NCBI GenBank assembly: GCA_015520535.1
Contig: WAPZ01000735.1
Span: forward strand, 1 to 7,430
Direction: 5' to 3'
Source: Candidatus Heimdallarchaeota archaeon
Lineage (GTDB): Archaea; Asgardarchaeota; Heimdallarchaeia; Hodarchaeales; S146-22
Length of the DNA: 7,430 nucleotides
Part shown: positions 1 through 6,700 of the stretch, piece after piece
Layout of the letters: the number at the start of each line of letters is the position of its first letter
Position numbering within the stretch: position 1 is the stretch's first letter
Notes under the pieces: model-generated
What the model saw: the letters and a program-made list of their open reading frames with translations, nothing else
What the model was told of the DNA's origin: nothing
Database searches by the model: none
Translations under genes and position numbers: made by a program

Positions 1-2033
1 CTGAAATTTTAGGATGGAAAATTAATCAACTAATTGAACAAAATCTTTTACCAGACTTTAAAGGTGTAGAAGTGCATCATTCGTCCCTTAGTAAAGATGT
101 CCGATTAGATGCGGAGGACAAATTCCGTAGTGGATCATTAACTGCAGTAATCGCTACTTCGTCTTTAGAATTAGGAATCGATATAGGCAAAATAGAGACA
201 GTGATTCAATTTATGAGCCCAAGAAGAATAGATACACTATTGCAGCGTGTGGGGCGATCTGGCCATCGTGTAGAACTCCAAAGTAAGGGATACATTTTAT
301 GTACCAATCCTCGTGACGTTTTAGAATCCGCCGCCATTACAGCATTAGCTTTACAAGGAAGTAAAGAAAATACAGAAACCTATCCACTGGCACTCGACGT
401 CCTTCTTCATCAAATTGTAGGTATTTTACAAGAAGAAGGTCCCTTAGATGTAGTCACATTACATAAAATAATACAAAAAAGCCCAGCATATCAATTTTTG
501 AGCCGTGAAACCTTATTAAAACTCATTTCATTTGCTGAATCACTTTATATTCTTCGCTCCGCTCCCACTGAGTCTTCTAATAATCCAATTATTTTTTTAA
601 AACGACATGCAAGAAAATATTACCTAGAAAACGTTTCTACCATTATGGATACTGCACAATTTGTTGTCAAAGATTTAACGTCCCAGCGCCGAGTTGGCGT
701 ATTAGATGAGGAATTTGTGGCAAAATACGGAGAAGTTGGTCAAGTCTTTGTCCTAAAAGGCAAGCCATGGCAGATTGTTTCTCTAAATATTGACGACAAA
801 ATAGTTGAAGCAATCCCACTGCCGACATTCGAGGCTGCGTTACCAAGCTGGGAAGGAGAGTTAATACCCGTCTCCTATAAAGTGGCACAATACGTAAAAA
901 AACTTTTCAGCCAACAAAAATTAAGAAAACAAATTGAAGCATTTCTTACAGAAGATTCAAAGCAAAGTTTTCAGAATTTTATCGAAAAGCAAAATAACAT
1001 AGCACCAATAAAGGAAAATTCTGTAATAATTGAGTCGGGAAGCGGTGAAGTCGCCATACACACTTTTTTAGGATCGAAAGCAAATGAAGCATTGGCATTA
1101 TACCTAGTCTCACGTTTGCAACTCCAAAAAAAAGCACATGTTTTAGAAATTCCGTATAAAAGCGATGCCTATACCGTAGTTATTCAACCTGGACTGGGCT
1201 TGACGGCTTTAATCAAACAAATCATTGAAGAAAGTAAGCCAGAACATGTAGAAATTTTGTTAAAACGTTTTACAAGAGAATCTGACCTCTTTAAATGGAG
1301 ATTAATCCATGTGGCACGACGTTTTGGTTTATTAAAACGAGATTCAGCGCCAATCACGGCATTACTTAGATATTTGCACACACAATATGCTAATACAATA
1401 GTGGGTGATGAGACGCTTAATGAAATCTTTTTTGAAAAGTACGACGTTAAAACGCTGAAAAAGTTTTTTAGAGACATACAAGAAGGCAAACTCACGATCA
1501 AAGTCTATCATCGCAACAAGCTGGAATCACCACTTGCTCAAGCCGCACTAGATCCTCATGGCTTCCATCTTACAAATGCCGATACAAGAGAAACCATCCG
1601 ACTGGTAGTAAAAGAGCGACTCCGTAAAAGTCGTGTTTATATCGCGTGTATGCGGCCGGATTGCGATTACGAGCGCGAAATAGTCGTTGACTATCTAGAA
1701 GATCCATTGAAATGCCCAAAATGTAAACAACGCTTTTTGTTTGCTGGGCCTCCGACAGAAAAGTCAAAAAAAGTCAAAAAAATCGTAAAGAAATTTGCTT
1801 TAAAGAAAAAATTGACGGCGGAAGAAAAGAAAATCCTTAAAGATGCGCAACGAGCTGCAGATTTGGTGCTTAATTTCGGTCAAGCCGCTGTGCTGGCATT
1901 AGTAGCCCGAGGTATCGGACCTAATACCGCTTATAGAGCATTAAACAAATTAATAAATGGAGAAAATGCCTTTATTGATGAGATTATTAGATTGGAAAGC
2001 GAATTTGCCCGAACTAGAATGTTTTGGCATTAA
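1..2033 (+). CDS. lhr: Lhr-type superfamily 2 helicase, 5'-truncated by window edge
   Basis: This is the C-terminal part of a large helicase-related (Lhr) ATP-dependent nucleic-acid helicase, a family linked to DNA repair and RNA processing. The frame is open from base 3 (EILGWKINQL...), so the GTG at 72 is an internal valine and not a start. Counting from that codon as residue 1, helicase motif V is ATSSLELGIDIG (28-39) and motif VI is LLQRVGRSGHR (56-66). A winged-helix region follows at about 105-200. Next comes the Lhr-core/DEAD-associated barrel (around LPSWEGELIPVS, with GQVFVLKGKPWQI before it). A C-x4-C-x16-C-x2-C zinc knuckle lies at C526/C531/C548/C551. A lysine-rich linker leads to a helix-hairpin-like tail, GQAAVLALVARGIGPNTAYR, ending ARTRMFWH, which is familiar from archaeal Lhr proteins. 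Motifs I-III (Walker A, DExH) lie outside the window. Family assignment is firm; the exact Lhr subtype is inferred. Confidence 0.93.
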   Translation, partial: EILGWKINQLIEQNLLPDFKGVEVHHSSLSKDVRLDAEDKFRSGSLTAVIATSSLELGIDIGKIETVIQFMSPRRIDTLLQRVGRSGHRVELQSKGYILCTNPRDVLESAAITALALQGSKENTETYPLALDVLLHQIVGILQEEGPLDVVTLHKIIQKSPAYQFLSRETLLKLISFAESLYILRSAPTESSNNPIIFLKRHARKYYLENVSTIMDTAQFVVKDLTSQRRVGVLDEEFVAKYGEVGQVFVLKGKPWQIVSLNIDDKIVEAIPLPTFEAALPSWEGELIPVSYKVAQYVKKLFSQQKLRKQIEAFLTEDSKQSFQNFIEKQNNIAPIKENSVIIESGSGEVAIHTFLGSKANEALALYLVSRLQLQKKAHVLEIPYKSDAYTVVIQPGLGLTALIKQIIEESKPEHVEILLKRFTRESDLFKWRLIHVARRFGLLKRDSAPITALLRYLHTQYANTIVGDETLNEIFFEKYDVKTLKKFFRDIQEGKLTIKVYHRNKLESPLAQAALDPHGFHLTNADTRETIRLVVKERLRKSRVYIACMRPDCDYEREIVVDYLEDPLKCPKCKQRFLFAGPPTEKSKKVKKIVKKFALKKKLTAEEKKILKDAQRAADLVLNFGQAAVLALVARGIGPNTAYRALNKLINGENAFIDEIIRLESEFARTRMFWH
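1647..1724 (+). other. Zinc-knuckle segment of Lhr
   Basis: The four cysteines lie in the order CMRPDC, then 16 residues, then CPKC. This is a typical treble-clef or rubredoxin-like metal-binding pattern placed between the Lhr core and the basic C-terminal tail. Zinc binding is inferred from cysteine spacing. A role in gripping nucleic acid is likely but not shown by the sequence. Confidence 0.7.
1761..1782 (+). repeat. Tandem 10-bp duplication with two A7 runs in lhr
   Basis: The 10-mer AAGTCAAAAA occurs twice in immediate succession (1761-1770 and 1771-1780), giving two A7 tracts ten bases apart. It encodes KSKKVKK of the lysine-rich linker. The period is not a multiple of three, so it does not represent a peptide duplication. 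It may simply reflect lysine codons in an AT-rich genome, but it is a natural site for polymerase or ribosome slippage. Confidence 0.6.
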
Positions 2034-2035
2034 AC

Positions 2036-2054
2036 TAGTGCACACTACTTTTTT
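2036..2054 (+). terminator. Possible terminator for lhr: short hairpin and T6
   Basis: Three bases after the lhr TAA stop there is a perfect inverted repeat TAGTG-CA-CACTA (2036-2047), followed by C and six T. The stem is short, effectively 4 bp with a 4-nt loop. Archaeal RNA polymerase terminates mainly on U-tracts, so the T6 is the stronger signal. The site overlaps the antisense 3' end of the converging adenosyltransferase gene. On the minus strand no comparable T-run follows that gene's stop. Confidence 0.4.
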
Positions 2055-2644
2055 GTCTGCGGTTTTTTCCAAGAAACATCTTCAATCTTATTATAATGAT
2101 TTACTGTGCGTGCCATGACAAATAATAAATCGGACAGTCGGTTAAGAAACACAATTATTTTCTCGTTAATTTTTTCTTTTCCTTTTAAAGAGATCACTCT
2201 TCGTTCCGCACGACGACAAACAGTACGGCAAAAATGAAGGAATGCTGATCCTTTATGCCCACCTGGCAGAATAAAAGACTTTAGCGGTGGAAGCTTTTCC
2301 GATAAGTCGTCGATTTTTTGCTCAAGCCATGCCACATCATCATCAGATATTGTTGGGAAATCGTTACGTGATCTAATAGGAGAATTTAAAGGTGTTGCCA
2401 GATCGCTGCCGACAACGAACAGAAAATTTTGTATTTGTACCAACATTTCTGTGATTTCTAAAGGAATTTCGCCCATTGCAATGGCAAGTCCAAGACAACT
2501 GTTTAATTCATCAACGGTTCCATAAGCTTCAACAAATAAATCATCTTTTGGTACGCGTTGACCACCAAAAAGGCTGGTTTCACCTTTATCTCCGGTTTTA
2601 GTATAAATTTTCATGTTGTTCATCCAACCTCGTCTTTCGCTCAT
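2045..2644 (-). CDS. pduO: PduO-type cob(I)alamin adenosyltransferase
   Basis: This cytosolic enzyme transfers the adenosyl group of ATP to cob(I)alamin, making coenzyme B12 for mutases and class II ribonucleotide reductase. The PduO/MMAB family signature is complete: TKTGDKGETSLFGG (15-28, ATP-binding loop), YGTVDELNS (41-49), FILPGG (124-129), RTVCRRAERR (140-149, phosphate-binding arginines and glutamate) and FLNRLSDLLFVMAR (166-179). Tryptophan 192 near the C-terminus is also as in the family. The length is normal and the gene appears intact. The ATG at 2644 overlaps the upstream CARF gene's TGA as ATGA, suggesting translational coupling. Family homology really begins at MKIYTKTGD (ATG at 2614), and a GAGGT lies at 2631-2627, so starts at 2623 or 2614 are also possible. 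It converges on lhr with 11 bp between stops. Function is secure; only the start is uncertain. Confidence 0.95.
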   Translation of the reverse strand: MSERRGWMNNMKIYTKTGDKGETSLFGGQRVPKDDLFVEAYGTVDELNSCLGLAIAMGEIPLEITEMLVQIQNFLFVVGSDLATPLNSPIRSRNDFPTISDDDVAWLEQKIDDLSEKLPPLKSFILPGGHKGSAFLHFCRTVCRRAERRVISLKGKEKINEKIIVFLNRLSDLLFVMARTVNHYNKIEDVSWKKPQTKK

Positions 2645-3318
2645 ATTAAATTTTTTTCTACTAACTTATTCAAAGCTTGAAGAATAGCGTCACCTTTAGG
2701 AAGTATTTTCTTTTTATGGCCTTCAATCACAATATATCCGGCGTTAGCTAATTTGTTTAAACGAATTGAAATAGTAGACTGGCCTTTATTGACCATTTTT
2801 GCCAAGGTGATGGTGCTTATACGTGGATTGTTTTTCACCTCTTCTAATAGACGCCAACCGATTTTATCTGGAATTACAGGTGGCACGGGTTCAAATTCGA
2901 CAATTTTTGGATAATCACGGCTTGATTGAACACAAATAATTTTTTTCTGTGGTCGCCAGCTTAAAGAGAATGAACCCGCCAAAATGAGTGCCGACACAAA
3001 TACACGTCTTCCAGTACTCAAATTCAGTAAAATAGGAATGTCATCTGCAGATTCTAAAATTTTTGTAGCCAAAAAGCCGACATTTTGCCAGAAATGTTCC
3101 AGTTTTAAATACAGTTCATGAGTTTCAACTCCCATTTTGCTATATATTTCTCGGATTTCTTGTACATTCTCCATGACGGAATCTTTTAAGGGACTTTCTG
3201 GTTCGTCACTTAAAATGAGATATACTTTATTAGAAGGATAACGGCGTTCAATTTGAAAGATTGGATGGATCTTTTCACCTTCAATCTTAGCTCCAATGGG
3301 AGCAAATTGAATGTACAT
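2641..3318 (-). CDS. Csa3-like CARF-winged-helix transcriptional regulator
   Basis: This is a two-domain protein of 225 residues. Residues 1-148 look like a Rossmann-type CARF domain. It opens FAPIGAKIEG, then has a beta strand KVYLILSDE (31-39), and carries LLNLSTGRRVFVSALILA (97-114), matching the conserved NxSGG-R loop that in Csa3 proteins contacts cyclic oligoadenylate. Residues 150-215 form a winged helix: ISTITLAKMVNKGQSTISIRL (recognition helix around GQSTISIRLNKL) and wing IVIEGHKKKILPKG. Csa3 proteins regulate CRISPR adaptation or interference genes in archaea. Here no cas gene is adjacent except the Cas4-like domain of the Dna2 protein upstream. The downstream neighbour, overlapping by ATGA, is a B12 adenosyltransferase, so it may be a regulator of that gene instead. 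The canonical second G of the SGG loop is not kept (STG-R). The wHTH is confident; CARF assignment is by pattern recognition and somewhat less sure. Confidence 0.75.
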   Translation of the reverse strand: MYIQFAPIGAKIEGEKIHPIFQIERRYPSNKVYLILSDEPESPLKDSVMENVQEIREIYSKMGVETHELYLKLEHFWQNVGFLATKILESADDIPILLNLSTGRRVFVSALILAGSFSLSWRPQKKIICVQSSRDYPKIVEFEPVPPVIPDKIGWRLLEEVKNNPRISTITLAKMVNKGQSTISIRLNKLANAGYIVIEGHKKKILPKGDAILQALNKLVEKNLI

Positions 3319-3403
3319 GTCTGTATACGCCCTATGAGTTTTATTCTTGCTTTTATCATTTAAAAGGAATAGTTGCGTTGTGCAACAATTTTATTCGCTT
3401 TTT
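3319..3403 (-). promoter_or_regulatory. Intergenic region with candidate archaeal promoter for the CARF-pduO pair
   Basis: This 85 bp gap separates the dna2 stop from the CARF-wHTH start. On the minus strand a TATA-like TTTTAAAT lies at 3365-3358. That would place transcription start near 3335 and give a short leader with a weak AGGG (3333-3330) before the ATG. A second AT-rich candidate, TTTATAA, lies at the end of dna2. No minus-strand T-run follows the dna2 stop, so readthrough from upstream is also possible. The promoter is inferred from spacing and base composition only. Confidence 0.4.
3372..3386. promoter_or_regulatory. Inverted repeat GTTGC-N5-GCAAC, candidate operator
   Basis: Perfect 5-bp arms GTTGC (3372-3376) and GCAAC (3382-3386) flank the spacer GTTGT. 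The 10-bp centre-to-centre spacing is one helical turn, as expected for a dimeric winged-helix protein. It sits directly upstream of the TATA-like box of the CARF-wHTH gene, where it could serve autoregulation. Five-base arms can arise by chance, so this is a candidate only. Confidence 0.35.
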
Positions 3404-6400
3404 TTAAATGGTTATAAAACCATTGATTTTTTTAATATATGAAACGAGTGTGGCGAAAAAATTGACGGTCGTCAGTGTCGAACTATCACCGACTATAATC
3501 ACTTTTCTTTTAGCGCGTGTAATTGCTACATTGAGTCGGCGTTGATCTTTAGAAAGAGAACTTACGACATGTTCGGGGTTAGAGTCGACTAAAGAGATGA
3601 TCATGATTTCACGTTCTTGTCCTTGAAAACGGTCGACTGTATCTATCATGATTTGTCGTGATAGATGAGCATGAAGTTCATGTTCTTTAAGTGGAGCTAG
3701 TTGCAAAAATTGGTTCCGCAAAGTAGTCATTATTTTAATGACTTGGGTTCGATAAGGTGTTGTAATACCAATTTCGCTGGCGATTTGCTTTAATAGGCGA
3801 CTAAGGCTTTCATTGTCTATGTTATGGCCTTGAGAAATTAATGTTTGGAAGAATGACGCTAAGATTTCGGCTATAAATCCAGCTTCGCCCATATTATAGG
3901 AAGATTCTGAATCACCATGAGAATTTTGGTACCATTTTTTGTTTTTGGTGTCTACAAACACGATGGGATGTTTAACATCCCAAATTTTTTGTAAAATCTC
4001 ATCGTCAAAGGTAAGGATCTTCCATTGTTCATGTAATCGTTGTAAAAACAGATCCAATGTTCTTTGATCCTTAAAACCCGGAAAAATAGGTTCGTGATAA
4101 AAGAGCGATGCAAATTCCGAAATGAGTGGATTCATTCGGTATTGTGTGTTAAGAAAGACGGTTACATTAGGGTCGTTTTCATAATGTCGCATCAATCGAT
4201 TAAACATTGATAAAGACAAATCATCCCATGTATCTTGGGGGCCTTGAGTATTGATATGACAATGACGAGCAACATTTGGTTCTAAAGGAATTTTTGTTTC
4301 AGCAGTAACTACGGGTGGGAGCTGGATATGGTCACCAACTAAAATTAACTTGTAGCCCTTAAGTGCAGCCAACAAGGATAAGGGCTCAGTAGCTTGTGCG
4401 GCTTCATCAATTATTACGGTTTTAAACGTTCGTTTCAATAAAAGGGAATGAAATGCTGACGCTATTGTTGAAACAACGATATCAGCTCCATTAAGAATTT
4501 CAATGGCTGCTTCAGCTAAATCTTTTTGTCCGTATGATTTCATTAATTGGTATTCCAAAGAGGTGTGAACAAGGTCTGTATCTTTACTTTCTACAGCACC
4601 GATTCGTACTAGTTTTCCATAATTTTGGTAGGAAGTCTGCCACTTTTTGACAAAGTTATCAACAGCTTTCTTTGTAAAAGCAGTTACTAAAATTTTATTA
4701 GTAATTGAAGGATGATTGATGGGATCTTTTCCTTCTTTATCTTGTTTTAAGAGTTCTTTAACAATTTCACAGATTACTGTGGTTTTCCCGGAGCCCGGCG
4801 GTCCATGTATCAAACATAAATCTTGGGCTTTTAATGCAGTTTTTACGGCTTGTTGTTGACGCTCATTAAGGTGCGAAATTTTCGGGGTGTATGAATTTTC
4901 TGTGAATTGTGGTTTTTGGAAAAACAGAAGGAGATTTAATAATTTTTCAACAAAGGGAAAATCTTTTTGAATTTCAGAATCGTGTGGTCCACGAAAGAGA
5001 ATATCTAACGCCTGAAGTTGCCTTTTTATAGTAGATAACGAAGTGTATGAATCTAAGCGATAAACAAACTGGGGATTTTGGGTATAGAGTCGCCGGAATA
5101 TGTGTTCATTTCCTTCACGTAGGTGTATTAAAAGACTGTCATTTGTAATTTGCTCTATTGTTCCATAAAAACTATGGTGTGAACGTGGAGTATGATTAAT
5201 AGGCGTTAAAATGACGCTGTCACCTTCTCTAATGCGAGTCGGCGGCAGTGGAGCAACATCACCAGTTTGACTGTCAATATATTGTGCATGGCAGTAGGAA
5301 AAGTTTTGCGTATCAAGTGGGGTTATTCGTAAAGATGCTAATGTTGTCCCATTTTTTTCCAATGTTTCGGGACGTAAAGAAAGATTTTTTATTTCTTGAT
5401 GGACTTGTTTAATTTCAGCATGAAGATGGGCACGATACCAATTAATAAAATGGTTTACAAATTCTAGATTAAGTGGGTAATTAACTAATTGAGAGGGATA
5501 CGCGCAGAAATCCTTTTCTGGTATTTTGTTATCCCTAAATCGACATACATTTGGGTTGCAGCGTGTAGTTACCTTATTTTCTGATACATTTCGGATAAAA
5601 CAATAAAATTGGCACGGTTTTCGATAATAACAGAAACGTTGACACCGTAAATAAGGAACCGTGTCACGATACTTTAAGGACTGACCGAGGATTAACTGAT
5701 ATAAGTCATTTCTATAAGCTGGTATCAATCGAAAATAATCTTCTTCCAATTGTTTCTTAGAAAATCGATAATCAGCGCCCTCATCTGGAAATTCGACTCT
5801 TAACTCTTTCACTTCCAACCCATACGAGGTTAAAATCAACCCGTACGCGGCAGCTTGTAAAAAAGCGCTTTCTTCTTTAAACGCACCACGACGACCGGTT
5901 TTCATTTCAATAACAAATAAGCCATCTTTACGAATCTCTAAGCGATCGATAACACCTTGAAGCCCGAATATCGGGGAATTAATTCGAAATTCCGTCATAA
6001 TTTTATCTGATTCCCATAAAATGTCAGATTTAACTTCTTGAAAGGTTGACACAATCTGTTTTAAGTCAAAATATCTAAATAGTGCTTCATATCCCGTTAA
6101 ATCGACGCTTGCCAGTAAATTCCAGTGGCGATTGATAATGGTATCTACAATTTCACGGCTTCTTTCAATAAAAGCGTCGAAATTTTCTTGAAAGATCGGC
6201 TCAAGGATGTTATAAATATTTTCATGAAAATCATGAACAATGGTTCCACGTGCCATGGCTTGGGAGAGAGGACGATAAACCCCCAGATTATTTGTCAAAT
6301 AGATGATCATTGGACAGCGTGAATAGTTAATAAAGAGATTGGCATTAATAAAGTGAAAATTGTCATATATGATACGAGTAGCCTTCAAAAGAGGCTTATT

Positions 6401-6700
6401 ATCAATTCTGACACCGTCTAAGATTGAAATCGAAGTGGGTAATTGTGAACGAAGGGACGTATCTGTAAGAATGTGATATAAAGAGTCATCAGCCAAAATT
6501 ATGTCCCACGTCGTGCCCTTTTGATCCTTAATTTTTCCAAGCCAAGATTTTTCCTCTTTATCATATTGTACTTGCAATAATTGAACAATAAGAACTTCTG
6601 GAAAGGTTATTTTTTCATTTGGCGCAAGACTTTCTAAATGTCGTGGCGGAATTAAATGTGTCCCAATCTGTGCAAGATATTCTAAAAATTGTTGTTTCAT
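3404..6700 (-). CDS. dna2: Dna2-like Cas4-type nuclease / SF1B helicase fusion
   Basis: This bifunctional enzyme is expected to unwind and cleave single-stranded DNA flaps or resected ends in replication and repair. An N-terminal region of about 120 residues precedes a Cas4-like PD-(D/E)XK nuclease. Its motifs are C129 (first Fe-S cysteine), H156 in GTIVHDFHE, D252 in GVIDRLE, E265-x-K267 in IEMKTG and Q282/Y286 in LQAAAYG. The other cluster cysteines follow at C353, C357, C363 and C367, with extra C381, C386 and C399. A beta-barrel (about 488-535, REGDSVILTP) leads to the Upf1/Dna2-type helicase. Its motifs are LNERQQQAV (611-619, Q motif), GPPGSGKT (633-640, Walker A), VTAFTKKAVDN, IIDEAAQA (763-770, Walker B), VGDHIQLPP (788-796), TQYRM (852-856), TVDRFQGQERE (1021-1031) and RRLNVAITRAKRK (1054-1066). 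Every catalytic motif is intact. The ATG overlaps the upstream membrane-protein TGA (ATGA) and has its own AGGT site. Function is confident; whether it is housekeeping Dna2 or a defence-type homologue is open. Confidence 0.92.
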   Translation of the reverse strand: MKQQFLEYLAQIGTHLIPPRHLESLAPNEKITFPEVLIVQLLQVQYDKEEKSWLGKIKDQKGTTWDIILADDSLYHILTDTSLRSQLPTSISILDGVRIDNKPLLKATRIIYDNFHFINANLFINYSRCPMIIYLTNNLGVYRPLSQAMARGTIVHDFHENIYNILEPIFQENFDAFIERSREIVDTIINRHWNLLASVDLTGYEALFRYFDLKQIVSTFQEVKSDILWESDKIMTEFRINSPIFGLQGVIDRLEIRKDGLFVIEMKTGRRGAFKEESAFLQAAAYGLILTSYGLEVKELRVEFPDEGADYRFSKKQLEEDYFRLIPAYRNDLYQLILGQSLKYRDTVPYLRCQRFCYYRKPCQFYCFIRNVSENKVTTRCNPNVCRFRDNKIPEKDFCAYPSQLVNYPLNLEFVNHFINWYRAHLHAEIKQVHQEIKNLSLRPETLEKNGTTLASLRITPLDTQNFSYCHAQYIDSQTGDVAPLPPTRIREGDSVILTPINHTPRSHHSFYGTIEQITNDSLLIHLREGNEHIFRRLYTQNPQFVYRLDSYTSLSTIKRQLQALDILFRGPHDSEIQKDFPFVEKLLNLLLFFQKPQFTENSYTPKISHLNERQQQAVKTALKAQDLCLIHGPPGSGKTTVICEIVKELLKQDKEGKDPINHPSITNKILVTAFTKKAVDNFVKKWQTSYQNYGKLVRIGAVESKDTDLVHTSLEYQLMKSYGQKDLAEAAIEILNGADIVVSTIASAFHSLLLKRTFKTVIIDEAAQATEPLSLLAALKGYKLILVGDHIQLPPVVTAETKIPLEPNVARHCHINTQGPQDTWDDLSLSMFNRLMRHYENDPNVTVFLNTQYRMNPLISEFASLFYHEPIFPGFKDQRTLDLFLQRLHEQWKILTFDDEILQKIWDVKHPIVFVDTKNKKWYQNSHGDSESSYNMGEAGFIAEILASFFQTLISQGHNIDNESLSRLLKQIASEIGITTPYRTQVIKIMTTLRNQFLQLAPLKEHELHAHLSRQIMIDTVDRFQGQEREIMIISLVDSNPEHVVSSLSKDQRRLNVAITRAKRKVIIVGDSSTLTTVNFFATLVSYIKKINGFITI
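5504..5644 (-). other. Seven-cysteine cluster in the Dna2-like protein
   Basis: This covers residues 353-399: C-x3-C-x5-C-x3-C-x13-C-x4-C-x12-C. Together with C129, Cas4 and Dna2 nucleases need three of these cysteines for a 4Fe-4S cluster, usually spaced C-x2-C-x5-C. Here the first gap is x3, and four cysteines are surplus, enough for a second metal site. The cysteines are directly visible; the second site is inference. Confidence 0.65.

Noticed and set aside
72..74. GTG at 72 as the start of the helicase gene
   Set aside because: The frame continues upstream without a stop to base 3, with helicase-like sequence (LLPDFKGVEVHHSSLS). The residues around this codon belong to the second RecA lobe, so the true start is outside the window.
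667..1767. Antisense open frames at 667-888, 1184-1501 and 1570-1767 (- strand)
   Set aside because: All lie inside the lhr coding frame, have no recognisable domain, and their composition is explained by the opposite strand.
3319..3403. Small gene, ncRNA or riboswitch (e.g. cobalamin-type, given pduO) in the gap
   Set aside because: The 85 bp is too short for a cobalamin riboswitch, shows no B12-box-like motif or strong fold that I can see, and holds no convincing ORF.
6125..6322. Small plus-strand open frame inside dna2
   Set aside because: It is fully contained in the nuclease-domain coding sequence, has no domain or clear ribosome site, and is a shadow frame.
3404..6700. Calling the nuclease-helicase a CRISPR Cas4
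   Set aside because: It has a Cas4-like domain, but the full Upf1/Dna2-type SF1 helicase follows in the same protein. No cas1 or cas2 is adjacent, so a Dna2-like call fits better.
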